Both the position numbers and the translations under genes were made by a program. Positions 10,772-21,382 of a DNA stretch of 64,000 nt are shown in pieces (within the stretch, counting starts at the first letter, position 1; every line of letters begins with the position of its first letter). The notes beneath the pieces are model-generated. The model searched no databases, was not told where the DNA came from, and saw nothing but the letters and a program-made list of their open reading frames with translations. This DNA comes from Codonopsis lanceolata (Eukaryota; Streptophyta; Magnoliopsida; Asterales; Campanulaceae). The DNA lies in NCBI GenBank assembly GCA_013146195.2, contig CM028377.1, forward strand, positions 179,900,029 through 179,964,028. Reading direction: 5' to 3'.

Positions 10772-11553
10772 ACCAAGTCTGCTTTGCCTGGTGGTTAAAG
10801 AAGGATAACTCTATTCTCTACGCCATCACTCCTTCTATCATCCTTTGGGAGTTATGGAAATTCAGGAATTCAGCTCTTCATGAAGGCAATAGATGTTCTA
10901 TTAGAATTCTCCTTGATCGCATCAAGTTCATGATAGAGTCCATTATCAGGAATTCGGGCATGTCTTTTAGATCTACTTCTGACTGGAACTCCATTTTTTC
11001 TACTAATCTGGGGCGTATCTCTAGTAGATCTATTCGGTCAGTCAGTTGGACCAAGCCGGTTGATGATTGGGTGAAACTCAACACTGATGGTGCTAGTCGT
11101 GGCAATCCAGGTCCTAGCTCCGGTGGCGGTATTGTTCGTAATGCTCAGGGGAAGATGATCTTTGCCTTTTCTTCTTTCTATGGGATCTCCTCCAGCTTTA
11201 TTTCTGAAGGTAAAGCCCTTCTTCATGGTCTTTCTTGGCTGCTTACTAATGGTTTTTCAAAGGCTGTTATGGAAATAGATTCAAAGTGTCTTCTTGATTG
11301 TATTGTGGGTACATCTCGTCCTCCCTGGCATAGCATTTATATTATCCGAAAAATTATTTCTCTCTCTCAATTTATGGAGCTTTCTTACCATCATGTCTTT
11401 AGAGAAGCTAATTCTGTTGCCGATGCCTTGGCGAACCTTGGAGGTGATCAAGGATTTGGGGAGAATTTTTCTTCTCCTAATGCCCTTCCCCCTAGAATTC
11501 GAGGTCTTATTCTTCTGGATGGGGTTGAAACCCCTTATATTCGTATCTCTTAA
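10726..11553 (+). CDS. LINE RNase H domain (RVT_3 type)
   Basis: Open to the stop at 11551-11553. The first 100 residues continue the zf-RVT region after a one-base shift. The RNase H fold then starts with VKLNTDGASRGNPGPSSGG. The acidic residues are in place: D in NTDG, E in SEGKALLHGL, D in MEIDSKCLLD and the last D in EANSVADALANLG. This plant-type RNase H was acquired by plant L1 elements and removes RNA from the cDNA hybrid. It ends about 170 bp before the poly(A) signal. Confidence 0.88.
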   Translation: MDEFNTLVNCPRNSINQVCFAWWLKKDNSILYAITPSIILWELWKFRNSALHEGNRCSIRILLDRIKFMIESIIRNSGMSFRSTSDWNSIFSTNLGRISSRSIRSVSWTKPVDDWVKLNTDGASRGNPGPSSGGGIVRNAQGKMIFAFSSFYGISSSFISEGKALLHGLSWLLTNGFSKAVMEIDSKCLLDCIVGTSRPPWHSIYIIRKIISLSQFMELSYHHVFREANSVADALANLGGDQGFGENFSSPNALPPRIRGLILLDGVETPYIRIS

Positions 11554-12064
11554 TTTTTGTTTGATGGCTTGGCCAATTCCTAGATTTAATTTATTATTTC
11601 TTAATCTCTTTCGTGCTTGTAATATTAAGATTCTCTTTTTCGAGGTTAGGCTCCTTTGTCCTCCCATCTATAAGGGCAAGGCTGGTTGTCCCCCTCAAGT
11701 TTGTATTGTTTTTTCCTTATTAATAAAATCTAGCAGGGTGCCGCCCCTGTTTCCCTTTAAAAAAAAAAAAAAAAAAAAAAAAGCAATAGAGTAGATGCAA
11801 GTGATACCCTAATCCTAGATTTCCCTCCTCCATCAGATCTTTACAATTGTGATTTCTGCCTAGTTTAATTAGATTTACTGATTTAGTAGAAAATTAGTTT
11901 AAATAAAACAAATAAATAAACCACCTTTAGTTTAAATTGCTACCGATATTCTTGCCATCAGTATTCTTCTTATCTCTGTGGTTTGACCCTTGCTTCTCAA
12001 GCTGTTCTACAATAGTCTTGTGCACTTGTAAGGAATTAATTAAAATAAGACACGATCAAGTTTT

Positions 12065-12082
12065 TGGCTCCGTTGCCGAGGA
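12065..12082 (+). other. Primer-binding site of the Athila element
   Basis: TGGCTCCGTTGCCGAGGA, two changes from the usual TGGCGCCGTTGCCGGGGA of this group, six bases after the LTR end. Confidence 0.75.
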
Positions 12083-12214
12083 CAAGCTAGTTTGCATAGT
12101 TAGTTTGTTGGTAGCGTTGTTTTAATTCAGTTTTATAAAATAAAAATACAAAAAGATTTTTTATTTATTTACTAGTTTTTAGTTTTTATTTGTTTTATTT
12201 GCTTTTGTTATTTT

Positions 12215-13615
12215 ATGCACGGTCGTAGATCTTTAAATCCCAAGCTGGCAGAATTAAATCAAAATATACATAATCTCTAAAAGAATCAGGAAGACCATGA
12301 TTATTTGGAAAACTAGCCTGTTAATCAAGAACAGTTGAATCGAGAGGATCCTCTTGTTGATCCTCCAATAGATATCAACAATAATCAAAATCCTGAAAAT
12401 CCAGTTCCCCCGGTAAATTTGAATCAAAGAAGGGAAGAACCTGCTGATAGAAATATGGAAGTAATAATCTATCAAAGAACCATAAATGATTATGGCTCGG
12501 CCCATGTTGAATGCAACACCATCATGTTTAGTTTTACTATAAGTGGTAAGAAATTTCGAACTAAAAGGTCATTTTTATAATATGTTGCCTTTGTTTCATG
12601 GACTGCCATCTGAAGATCTAGTAAATTTTGTTAAAGAATATGATTTTATGACTTCAAATTTTCCGTTAGGAGGTTTGACTGAAGATCAAATAAAAATGAA
12701 ATATTTTCAATGTGCATTAAAAGATGCGGCGAGAAGATGGTTTATGAATTTAGCGCCGAGAAGTGTTTATACTTGGACTCAATTATATGATTTGTTTATG
12801 GGTAAAGTTTATCAACATGCATTTCTTTCAGAATATAGAAAACAAATTATGTCTTTTCAAAATGAACCATGAGAGACATTCCATGAAGCATGGGATAGAT
12901 TTAAAAATTTACTTATCATGTGTCTCCATCATAATTTATCTCAAGATGTGTTAGTAACTCAATTTTATCATGTTCTTTCGCATGCATTGCAAACTATGGT
13001 TGATAGTGCAGCCGGTGGGTCTATTAATAGAATGACACCAGCTGGATTAGAAAACTTACTTGAGATGTTAAGTGCAAATTCTCAATAGAAAAGTACAAGA
13101 GGTAAAAGTAGAAGTTTGTTTCAAGTCCAAGAAAAAACAGATATGTAAGCTCAATTTGAACGTTGGCAATCGCAAATTCAAGAAGCATGCTCTATTTGTG
13201 GATTAAATTCTCATGCTACTAATTTGTGTCCTTCTAGTGTTGTATATCCTGAACAGGTTAATGCAATGAACATGTACCCTCAAAGATAAAGAAATGATCC
13301 CTACTCCAACACTTATAATCCTGGTTTGAGGAATCACCCTAACTTTTCATGGGGAGGAAATAAGTCATTACAGCCTCAACAATTTCCTAAGCAAGGACAA
13401 CTGCAGATTGAAGAAGTTCCAAATTAAGGCAGAAGGATCGAACAGTGGGCAAACTGCTCTTAACAAATATTTGCTAGAATCCGTGGAAAAATTGCAAAAA
13501 GATCATGCCAAATATCAAGAAAGAGAAGAAGGGAAGTTCCCTAGTCGACAGAACAAGCAAAGTCTATCACTACTCTGCGAAGTGGTAGAATAATTGGAGA
13601 ATAAGTAAGTAACCC
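12215..13615 (+). pseudogene. Athila gag
   Basis: Starts at ATG 12215 (MHGRRSLNPKLAELNQ) and continues through several stops and frame changes. The capsid part reads FELKGHFYNMLPLFHGLPSE, FPLGGLTEDQIKMKYFQCAL, DAARRWFMNL and a W-RFK-LL block after a stop at 12871-12873. A nucleocapsid zinc knuckle CSICGLNSHATNLCP (CX2CX4HX4C type) is near 13192-13240, followed by the Athila-typical NHPNFSWGGN near 13335. The polyprotein would package RNA. It is clearly non-functional here. Confidence 0.85.
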
Positions 13616-13631
13616 TACTCAATCTACTGAT

Positions 13632-14470
13632 GTGCCTGACAAAATAGATAACTCTGGCAAAGAAGATAAACTAGATAAAAGTGAAAACATTCAAGCAAAA
13701 GATAAAGAGGTAGAAAAAGAATTTTTAAATAAAGAAAGTCAAGAAAAAGTCACTCAAGAAAAAGAGCAAGAGGCAGAACCTCTTGAGGAACCATATGTGG
13801 CACCTCCACCATATGTTCCTCCAATACCATTCCCTGCTAGACTTATGAAAAACAAGATTGATAAGAAATTTACGGAAATTTATAATATACTATCCAAAGT
13901 GAACATTAATCTCCCTTTGCTTAATGTCATTAAAAATAATCCGTCTTATGCTAAGTTTTTCAAAGATCTCCACTCTAGAAAACACAGATTCGAAAAGAAT
14001 GAAAAATTTATTGTTTCTGAAAACGTGAGTGCAGTATTACAACCTGAACTTCCTCCTAAATTAAAAGATCCAGGTAGTTTCAATATCTAAGTCTCTTTGG
14101 GTAGTTCTAAAAAGATGAAAGCTATGCTAGATTTAGGAGCAAGTATTAATTTAATGTCTTTCACTGTCTATAAACAATTAGGATTGGGAGAATTGAAACC
14201 CACTACTATATCTTTACAGTTAGTCGACCGTTCGATCAAACATCCTTTAGGTATAGTAGAGGACATCCTAGTACAAGTAGATAAGTTAATCATCCCAGTC
14301 GACTTTGTGGTTCTAGAGATGGAAAGAAAAATATGCACTAACAATGAAGTTCATATTCTGTTAGGTAGACCTTTTATGGTCACTGCTAACACAATGATTA
14401 ATGTTAAGAATGGTAAACTTTCAATGTCAGTTATGGGTGATGATGATGATTTAGAAAGAGATGCGTATGT
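13632..14470 (+). pseudogene. Athila linker and aspartic protease
   Basis: 13632-14087 encodes a Lys/Glu-rich linker, then PYVAPPPYVPPIPFPARL and a helical block ending LKDPGSFNI. A TAA at 14088-14090 separates it from the protease frame (from 14091), which has MLDLGASINLMSFTVYKQLG (the active-site D-x-G-A-S), VEDILVQVDKLIIPVDFVV and HILLGRPFMVTANTMI. These are the flap and the second hydrophobic-Gly block of retropepsins. The Athila LCDLGASINLMP pattern is recognisable. Confidence 0.85.
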
Positions 14471-14780
14471 AGGATTTGATGATAGAACCTTCTCCCATAT
14501 AAAAACCGACATAGAAAAATTAGAAAGAGAACTCCGAGAGACAGATGCTAGAAAAGAAAAGGAAAGATTAGAAGCTCTCAACAATGAAAGTGAAGATAAG
14601 AAAGAGGTGGAAGATCTCAAATCAGAAATTAGTTCTGATGAAATAGAAATTGGTGAAAATAATAAAGAAGAATTAGAAAATCAAAAATGTGATTTTGATG
14701 AAACAAAAATAGATAAAGAAAAGGAAGAGAACTCTCAGGAGGAAGATAAAAGAAGAAGTAGTGAAAGCAGATATTCCTAA
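14471..14780 (+). pseudogene. Acidic protease-to-RT tether
   Basis: Continuation of the protease frame: about 100 residues dominated by Glu, Lys and Asp with heptad-like spacing, probably a disordered or coiled linker. It ends at a stop at 14778-14780; the RT frame resumes one base shifted at about 14760. No catalytic motif. Confidence 0.6.
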
Positions 14781-16330
14781 GTTTATACCATCTGTTAAAT
14801 CCCCTCCTGAAGTAGAATTAAAGTCATTACCATCCCATTTAAAATAGGCATTTTTAGGGGAAGGTAAAACTTTATCTGTTATAATTGCTGCAGATTTAAC
14901 AGAAGAACAAGAATCAACCCTGTTAAAAGTTCTATGGACACATAGAGAAGTTATAGGTTGGTCCTTAGCAGATTTGAAAGGAATTAATCCTTTTATGTGT
15001 ATGCATAAAATTCATTTAGAAGAAGGTAGCAAACCTTCTAGAGAAAGACAAAGAAGACTTAACCCTTATATGGAAGAAGCAGTTAAAAAAGAAGTGCTTA
15101 AGCTTCTTGATGTGGGTATAATTTACCCTATATATGATAGTAAATGGGTTAGTCTAGTCCAAGTAGTTCCTAAAAAATCAGGAATTACAGTCGTTGAAAA
15201 TGAGAAAGATGAGTTAGTTCCCACACGAACTATTAATGGTTATAGGATGTGCATAGATTTAAGGAAATTAAATACGGCAACAAGGAAATATTATTTTCCC
15301 TTGTCTTATATTGACCAAATCCTTGAAAGATTAGCTGGTCATGAGTATTATTGTTTTCTTGATGGTTTTTCTAGGTATAATCAAATTCCAGTGGCACGGA
15401 AAGATCAAGAGAAAACCACATTTACATGTCTCTTTGGTACCTTTGTGTTTAGGAGAATGCCCTTTGGACTATGTAATGCCCCCATCTACTTTTCAAAGAT
15501 GCATGATTTCTATATTTTTCGATTTAGTTGAAAGATGTGTGGAAGTATTTATGGATGATTTCTCAGCATTCGAAATTCTTTTGATCATTGCCTAGAAAAT
15601 CTAACATTGGTTTTGAAGAGATGTTGCGAAACTAATTTGACCATAAGTTGGGAGAAAAGTCATTTCATGATTAAACATGGAATAGTTTTAGATCATGTTG
15701 TGTCTAACAAAGGAATTGAAGTTGATAAGGCTAAAATTGAAGTTATATCACAGCTACATCCCCCTACTTCAGTCAAGGTTGTTAGAAGTTTTTTAGGATA
15801 TGCGGGTTTCTACAGAAGATTTATAAAAGACTTTTCAAAAATATGTAAACCTTTATGTAATCTGTTGGCAAAAGATACCGAATTCATTTTTGACCAAGAA
15901 TGCTTAAATGCATTTAATCTGTTAAAAGAACAATTGACATATGCCCCAATTTTAACCAGCCCTGATTGGTCTCTCCCTTTCAAGATCATGTGTAATGCTT
16001 CGGATTTCGCAATTGGAGTTGTGTTAGGACAAAGGATAGATAAGAAACCGCATGTGATTCATTATGCGAGTAGGACATTGAATGATGCACAACTCAATTA
16101 TACAACCACCGAAAAAGAATTTTTAGCAGTTGTGTATGCATTAGAAAAATTTAGATTATACTTGTTAGGGTCAAAAGTTATCATCTTCTCTGATCATGCA
16201 GCTCTAAAATATCTTTTGAGTAAGAAGAAGGCAAAGTCTAGACTCATAAGATGGATGTTATTACTGCAAGAATTTGACATTACTATTAAAGATAAAAGGG
16301 AACAAAAAACGTTGTAGCCGACCATTTGTC
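14760..16330 (+). pseudogene. Athila reverse transcriptase and RNase H
   Basis: The lead-in AFLGEGKTLSVIIAADLTEE is at about 14848. RT follows with WSLADLKGINPFMCMHKI, VVPKKSGITVV, YRMCIDLRKLN, FLDGFSRYNQI, TFTCLFGTFVFRRMPFGLCN and, after a frameshift near 15480, VFMDDFS, in which the catalytic F-DD is kept. Another shift near 15590 leads to the 15607-16317 frame with GIVLDHVVSNKGIEVDKAKI and FLGYAGFYRRFIKDFSKI. RNase H (CNASDFAIGVVLGQ, TEKEFLAVVYALEKFR, FSDHAALKYLL) ends near 16320. The first acidic residue of RNase H is kept in the SDFA block. Confidence 0.9.
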
Positions 16331-17098
16331 TATATTGGAATTTTTACGTTTACTTGAACGTCAATTTCTTGATAACAAAATCCCTATGAATGAAGACTTC
16401 CCTAATGAACAATTATTAGTAGTTAAAATTTTGAGCCTTGGTATGCTGATTTTGTTAATTATCACGTAGCTGACATCATCAATCCCGATTTTGATTTTTA
16501 TCAAAGAAAGAAATTTTTAACTGATGCAAAACACTATTTCTGGGAAGAACCACATTTATTCAAAATATGTTCAGACTCTATAATTAGGAGATGTGTTCCA
16601 GAACAAGATCAACAAAGCATTATGACATTCTGTCATGAATACTCTTGTGGTGGTCATTTTAGTGGTAGCAAAACTGCTAGGAAAATCATGCAATCTGGAT
16701 TATATTGGCCTACTGTTTTTAGAGACTCCGACATATTTTGCAAAACATGTGATAAATGTCAAAGAATTGGTGGAATAAGTAGAAGGAATGAGATCCCCTA
16801 GCATATTAATATAGTTGTTGAAATTTTTTATGTTTGGGGTATTGACTTTATGGGTCCTTTTCCATATTCTAATGGTTGTGAATATATTTTAGTTGTTGAT
16901 GATTATGTGTTCAAATGGATAGAAGCCATTGCTACCCGAAATAATGATGACCAAACTGTTGTCAAGTTTTTTGAGGATATATTTGCTCGGTATGGAGTAC
17001 CGAAGACTGTAATTAGTGATCAAGGAACACACTTCACTAATAGATTGTTAAATTCAAACCTTAGAAAATATGGTATAACTCACAAGTTAGCTCCTAGT
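16331..17098 (+). pseudogene. Athila integrase, truncated
   Basis: The zinc-binding HHCC region shows FCHEYSCGGHFSG then CKTCDKCQRIG. The catalytic core has GIDFMGPFPYSNGCEYILVV (first Asp) and YGVPKTVISDQGTHFTN (second Asp). It breaks off after KYGITHKLAP, before the third catalytic residue, Glu. A stop at 16799-16801 separates the zinc region from the core. The next sequence is Copia gag, so the break is a fusion point. Confidence 0.88.
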
Positions 17099-17505
17099 AT
17101 TGGAACTGGAACTGAAAAGACTGTGAATGGAGTTCCTTCGAACTCGAACTCTACTATGACCAATGCATCAGCCATTGCTCAAATGGTGACTATTCCACAT
17201 CTGCCGGTGAACCATAGTGAGAAACCGGAGAAATTCAAAGGGTTGAATTTCAAGCGCTAGCAGAAGATGTTGTTTTACTTGACCACGCTTCATTTGGCAA
17301 GGTTTCTAAAAGAAGATCCTCCAAATGTTGGTGAAGATGGTGATTTTCAAGCCGTTAGTGCTTTGGATGCATGGAATCAAGCTGATTTCCTTTGCAAAAA
17401 CTATGTACTGAACGGGTTGGAAGACTTGTTATACGAAGTTTATCGTTTTAAGAAAACGGCAAAGAACTTTGGAACTCTCTTGACCACAAGTACACCTCCG
17501 AGGAT
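17099..17505 (+). pseudogene. Copia gag N-terminal fragment fused to Athila integrase
   Basis: The sequence after 17140 reads TNASAIAQMVTIPHLPVNHS, then EKPEKFKGLNFKR, a TAG in place of the usual Trp, QKMLFYLTTLHLARFLKEDP, DAWNQADFLCKNYVLNGLED and LYEVYRFKKTAKN. A shifted W-SLDHKYTSEDV follows. This is the N-terminal UBN2/Copia gag consensus. No LTR or PBS of a Copia element is present upstream, so it came by recombination or insertion followed by deletion. Confidence 0.8.
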
Positions 17506-17618
17506 GTTATGGCCCGTCACCCGCTTCAACCAACCCATTTAGACCCGTTTATGTTTGTGTTATAATGGGTCACGACCAGTTACACGTTTCGACTCAACAC
17601 ACCCAATCGCCAACCCTA
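17506..17618 (-). mobile_element. hAT terminus fragment
   Basis: The block repeats Thr-free, AACCC-rich subterminal sequence and ends CACCCAATCGCCAACCCTA. This is a decayed relative of the CAACCCAATTAACACCCCTA end of the hAT elements described below. The opposite end is missing. The flanking segmental duplication starts immediately after it. Confidence 0.4.
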
Positions 17619-18070
17619 GTCTAGAAGCTAGGAATGAGAATACTGCCATACACTATTTTCTACCATAAACTGTACAAGCAATTAAGCCCACGGTACGAGG
17701 CAGAGCAGCATATAAGGCTTCAGAAAGAACTTGCGTGCTTGTGTTGAGGCGCCTCCTAGCGTATTAGCGTCTTCTTTGTTGTGTGGGGGCGATTAGTGCT
17801 TCAATTATTTTCCTTACTTCTGCTGCAACTTATCTCCGTAGATTTGACCACGACCTGGAAATTATCACAAAACTCATTTATATATCACTGTGCAAACTGC
17901 AAACGCAATTAAGGCATCATCCACATCTATTATAACTTGGAAATTATGTTCTCATGAATTTCTTAATTTCACAATCACTTGGTTGCACAGACTGAAATGA
18001 TAATAAATCATTTGGTTGGTTGAGATGCCGTAAACTTTTTAATTAAAACAAGTCCTAATAATTTTTATTT
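17619..18070 (+). repeat. Duplicated segment, block A copy 1
   Basis: Non-coding segment found again, in pieces, at 36310-36590, 37080-37143, 42891-42982, 43389-43560 and 48675-48760. Shared landmarks in the same order are GCTAGGAATGA, AAGCCCAC with AGGCA-AG, ATAAGGCTTC, ATGTTCTCATGAATTTCTTA, CACAATCACTTGGTTG and AACAAGTCCTAATAATTT. Orientation is direct. Confidence 0.7.
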
Positions 18071-18503
18071 ATAAGAGCACCTCTAGTAGGAGTTCCAAAC
18101 AAATTTGCAAAGCTTTTTGAAAAGTTTCTTGGCGTTGGAGATATTTGGAGTGACTGACGTTGATTGGAAAAAGTTTTAAAAATATGGAGCGGTTCACGTG
18201 GAGCTGAATTGTCAAAAAGTTTAAAGCTTTAAACGTAGAAATTATTTGTTGGATATAATATATTTTTTCTATAGATTTTTATTTTTAAAAAAGATATTTT
18301 AATTTTTGAAAATAAATTTATTATTTTCAAATGTATTCTATGAAAGAATAAAATATTTAGTAGTGGGTTCTTGCTATAATTTTTTTATGAATTTATGTAC
18401 AGCGGATAATAGATATAAAAATTTACAAGTTGATGACGTACATTTTAAAAGATTTATGATCGTAGATGTCCTAACGGTTAAGATATAGATGTACATTTTA
18501 ATC
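18071..18503. other. AT-rich DNA without recognised gene
   Basis: Starts like a common plant MITE-type stretch (AGAGCACCTCTAGTAGGAGT) but no terminal repeats could be paired. One 60-codon frame at 18306-18488 has no family resemblance. Confidence 0.4.
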
Positions 18504-18690
18504 ATGACAAAACACACCTTTAAGCTATTGTATTTTACAAAATGTTGTAATTAAGTCACTGAGATTTCAAAATTTTTAGAGTTGTCACTATACTAGAGTT
18601 ATCTTGTAATTTTACCTATTTTTTGAATAATCGTTACATTCAGACGTTAACTTATGTTAAATATATGTTTTACCCTTGTCTTCATCATAG
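18504..18690 (+). repeat. MULE-like terminal repeat, left arm
   Basis: About 187 bp starting ATGACAAAACACACC and ending near TGTCTTCATCATAGC. It matches, in reverse complement, 27788-27972. Family resemblance is to the long, poorly conserved terminal repeats of Mutator-like elements. The outer flanks do not show a readable target duplication. Confidence 0.6.
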
Positions 18691-19065
18691 CTTGTATATT
18701 GATGTTATACAGGTTAAGGAGAAGTTATCAAACAGAACCTATTATATATACATTCTTGTACATGGCATGCATCATAAATAATTTATGTGGTCTTTTTTTA
18801 ACTAGGATAATGGCCGGCCAATCTCTCTTTTGACCATTATCAAATTTATAAGGTTTATGACGTCTACTATAATTAAACAGTGGAAGTCAATACCTGTATG
18901 GCTCAGCTAGGCACCGGGGTGAATGAAATAGAGAAGATAATATCTTAGTAAGAGAAGCAAATCTAAAACCGTAGTAATTAGTCTGGTCTACGTCAGAAAG
19001 AAAAGCTGTTGAATAAAATAAGGGCTTTCATCTGCCCAAATCTTTGACCGGATCTTGCTTAGAAC
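18691..19065. other. Interior DNA between the candidate MULE arm and hAT X1
   Basis: No coding support. It ends with CTTAGAAC, the left target duplication of hAT X1. Confidence 0.4.
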
Positions 19066-21196
19066 TAGGGGTGTCAATTGGGTTCAATTGGGTTGGGTTG
19101 GATTGAGTTGGGTTGGAGTGGGTAATGGGTTGAAATGGGTCATGACCTGCTACAACCCAAATATTAAATGGGTCATATGGGTTGGGTCATAATGTGTCGG
19201 GTTAAAACGGGTCGACCCACTTTAACCCATTTTTTACATTTTTAAAATTTTTTCAATTTTTAAATTTTATAAAATTTTAATTTTTTTTAATTTAAAATTT
19301 AATTTTCTTTTATTTTTTTATGGATAAATAAAATATACTTCCAACACATTAAACAACAAAACATCGTCCATAAAAATTTAATTAAAGTGTAGAAAATGTT
19401 CATGTCAAAAATAAACAAAATATATTTCAAACATTTCTCATCAGGGTCGCGATGCGATACAGTACAACCCAAAAATAATAAACGGGTCAAATAGGTCGGG
19501 TTAAGACAGGTGAACCTATTTGAACTTTAAGTCATTCGTATATAAATAAAATATACCCCCAAGACATTAAATAACAAAACATCGTCCATAAGAATTGAAA
19601 CAAAGTCATGTCGAAGATAAACAAAAACATATATCTACTTGAACATTTCTCTCAACAGTGCTGTAGCTTAGAACAGTACAAATTACATCACAGAACTAGC
19701 ACTACAAATGAACATTTCCACACCGATTGTTACTATCATGTACCTAAAATCTAAAATTGAAAATCGAAAATCTAAATCTTGCAAGTCCAAATGACTTTGA
19801 GTATGAGTTAGAGATTTCACTGGTGCACAATCATTGCCTTGAAGTTTCCCATTAAATATGTTGTGTCTTAAGCATGGTTAGCGAAGGGTGTTACACTGCA
19901 AGAAGCCTTCTGAAATTCAAACCAATTCTCCACATATCTCATAATCTGGATTGCCATATGAACGAATCTGTGACAACATTTCTCGTAATCAAAATTTTTA
20001 AACATGAGAGCAAATATTAAATTGACTATGTACAATACTACAATCTAATACACTAATTTAACACGGGTAAAAAGGAATTTAAAGTCAAAGATGGAACAGA
20101 GCTGGTTTTTTTACGCTCATCAAACAAACCTGAAAAGAAAGAAGCCGTCACGGGCTGTTCTCTTGTGAGATAATTCCCAAAATAAAACTCCAAAACTCAA
20201 CCCAAACCCTAATCTCGTCACTCTTATAAACTCTACGTAAACCATGTCTTTGCAAACTACTTCCAAATCAATCCCTAAACAATTAGTTGTTACAAAAGGC
20301 CCTAAAACTCAATTTTAAAAAAAAGTGTATCAAAAATAACATAAAGAACTGCAAACTAAATTCAAGTTGATTGCAGGAGCCCTTCACTAAGTATTGATCA
20401 TTTCCGTGCTGCATCACCTTTCTAAATGTCTGGCTTAGAATTAACTACCTGGTTATTATAGCAATCGAATTCTCTTAGCAATGACCGATGTTCGAGCTGC
20501 CACACAATTGCTATAACACCTAAAAGATTACGCTTGTTCGCTTCAACATTTGCTCAAGCTCGAGATTTCGCAGGATGTATTAGTGAATTCCCACCTTCAC
20601 TTGTTACCCTGTTCGGGCGCTCTAGTACAATCCACCATCTGGGAAGACAATAGAAGAGCTTAAGTTAGCAAGTTGAACAGAAAACTAGAAGGTACAGAAT
20701 AAACAAAGATTATAAGTGGGAGATTAAACTGATAGTAAAAAACAAGCGAATGCGGTGGCTTGGAATATCTACAAAACGAAGACTGTAGATAGCAAATTAT
20801 CATTCATTCATGTTACAATCTTCCCAAATCAGACATGAATCATTTCATAAATTTCCTTCTTCAAAGTAAATACGAAGAAAAATAAACAGAAACGCATTAA
20901 GCTATCTGCCTCTCATCAACTTCAGGGATTTAAGCATAGAGAGAAGAGAGAAGGTGTGCTTGCTTTTATCCAGTTGACAAATATTGACGATGGAGGGCAA
21001 TGAATGAAAGCGTTCAAGTTGTACTTGTGTCAATTGTCTCTTTCCCTGGGTTCTTCTCCTTTGTCTTCTTTGATTCATGTTATGGAAAAAGTAACTCCTA
21101 CAATCGCGAGACAGACAGATTTATCTTGTTATGCTTCTTTTTATGTTTGAAGTTTTCCTAAACTTAACTAATTCTTTCAGCTACCCTTTTCACTAG

Positions 21197-21382
21197 CAAA
21201 TAAAGGAAGAAAGAGAACTCGAACATGAAGAAGAAGTTAAGACAGGAGGACACATTGACGGTTATGATATGCAGTCTGCAGAATCCAGAAGCTACTTCAA
21301 ACTGCTGCGAATTATAAGAAACATCTTTGACACTACTAAACACAGATCAAAAGAAGATTTTGAGGACCGATTGTCAGAATAG
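21197..21382 (+). CDS. Exon-like open frame inside hAT X1, unrecognised
   Basis: A polypyrimidine stretch ending TTCTTTCAG at 21180 looks like a splice acceptor. It is followed after a few bases by 61 open codons ending at TAG 21380-21382. The peptide is strongly charged: EERELEHEEEVKTGGHID, then SRSYFKLLRIIRNIFDTT and KHRSKEDFEDRLSE. It lies on the strand opposite to the transposase orientation and only in the part of X1 that X2 lacks. It resembles the last exon of a host gene rather than a transposase. I do not recognise the family. Confidence 0.4.
   Translation, partial: QIKEERELEHEEEVKTGGHIDGYDMQSAESRSYFKLLRIIRNIFDTTKHRSKEDFEDRLSE

Larger units (their letters stand above)
7554..11780 (+). 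mobile_element. L1-type LINE, 5'-truncated, with poly(A) tail
   Basis: The insert carries the C-terminal half of an apurinic endonuclease, a full reverse transcriptase, a zf-RVT region and an RNase H domain of the plant LINE type. It then has an AATAAA signal (11722-11727) and an A-run of about 22 (11759-11780). Gag-like ORF1 and the endonuclease N-terminus are missing, as expected for incomplete reverse transcription. It lies inside the Athila LTR with no target duplication and a 57-bp deletion. Damage is modest: one frameshift in the endonuclease, one nonsense codon before RT and one frameshift before RNase H. Confidence 0.92.
7380..12058 (+). repeat. 5' LTR of the Athila element, interrupted by a LINE
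   Basis: The LTR is in two pieces, 7380-7553 and 11781-12058, matching the intact copy at 2614-3119. It starts TGTCGTACAC and ends ACACGATCA just before the PBS. Compared with copy 1, 57 bp (2785-2841 there) are missing exactly where the LINE sits. Confidence 0.8.
7380..17098 (+). mobile_element. Athila-type Gypsy retrotransposon, decayed, 3' truncated
   Basis: Order: 5' LTR (split by a LINE), PBS, gag, protease, RT, RNase H, integrase. All domains are in the expected order and one strand, but each is broken by stops or frameshifts. The integrase is cut after its second catalytic Asp region and fused to foreign Copia gag at about 17099. There is no 3' LTR in the window. Athila assignment rests on the gag/protease/RT consensus and on the PBS, which resembles the TGGCGCCGTTGCCGGGGA type. 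The element cannot move by itself. Confidence 0.85.
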
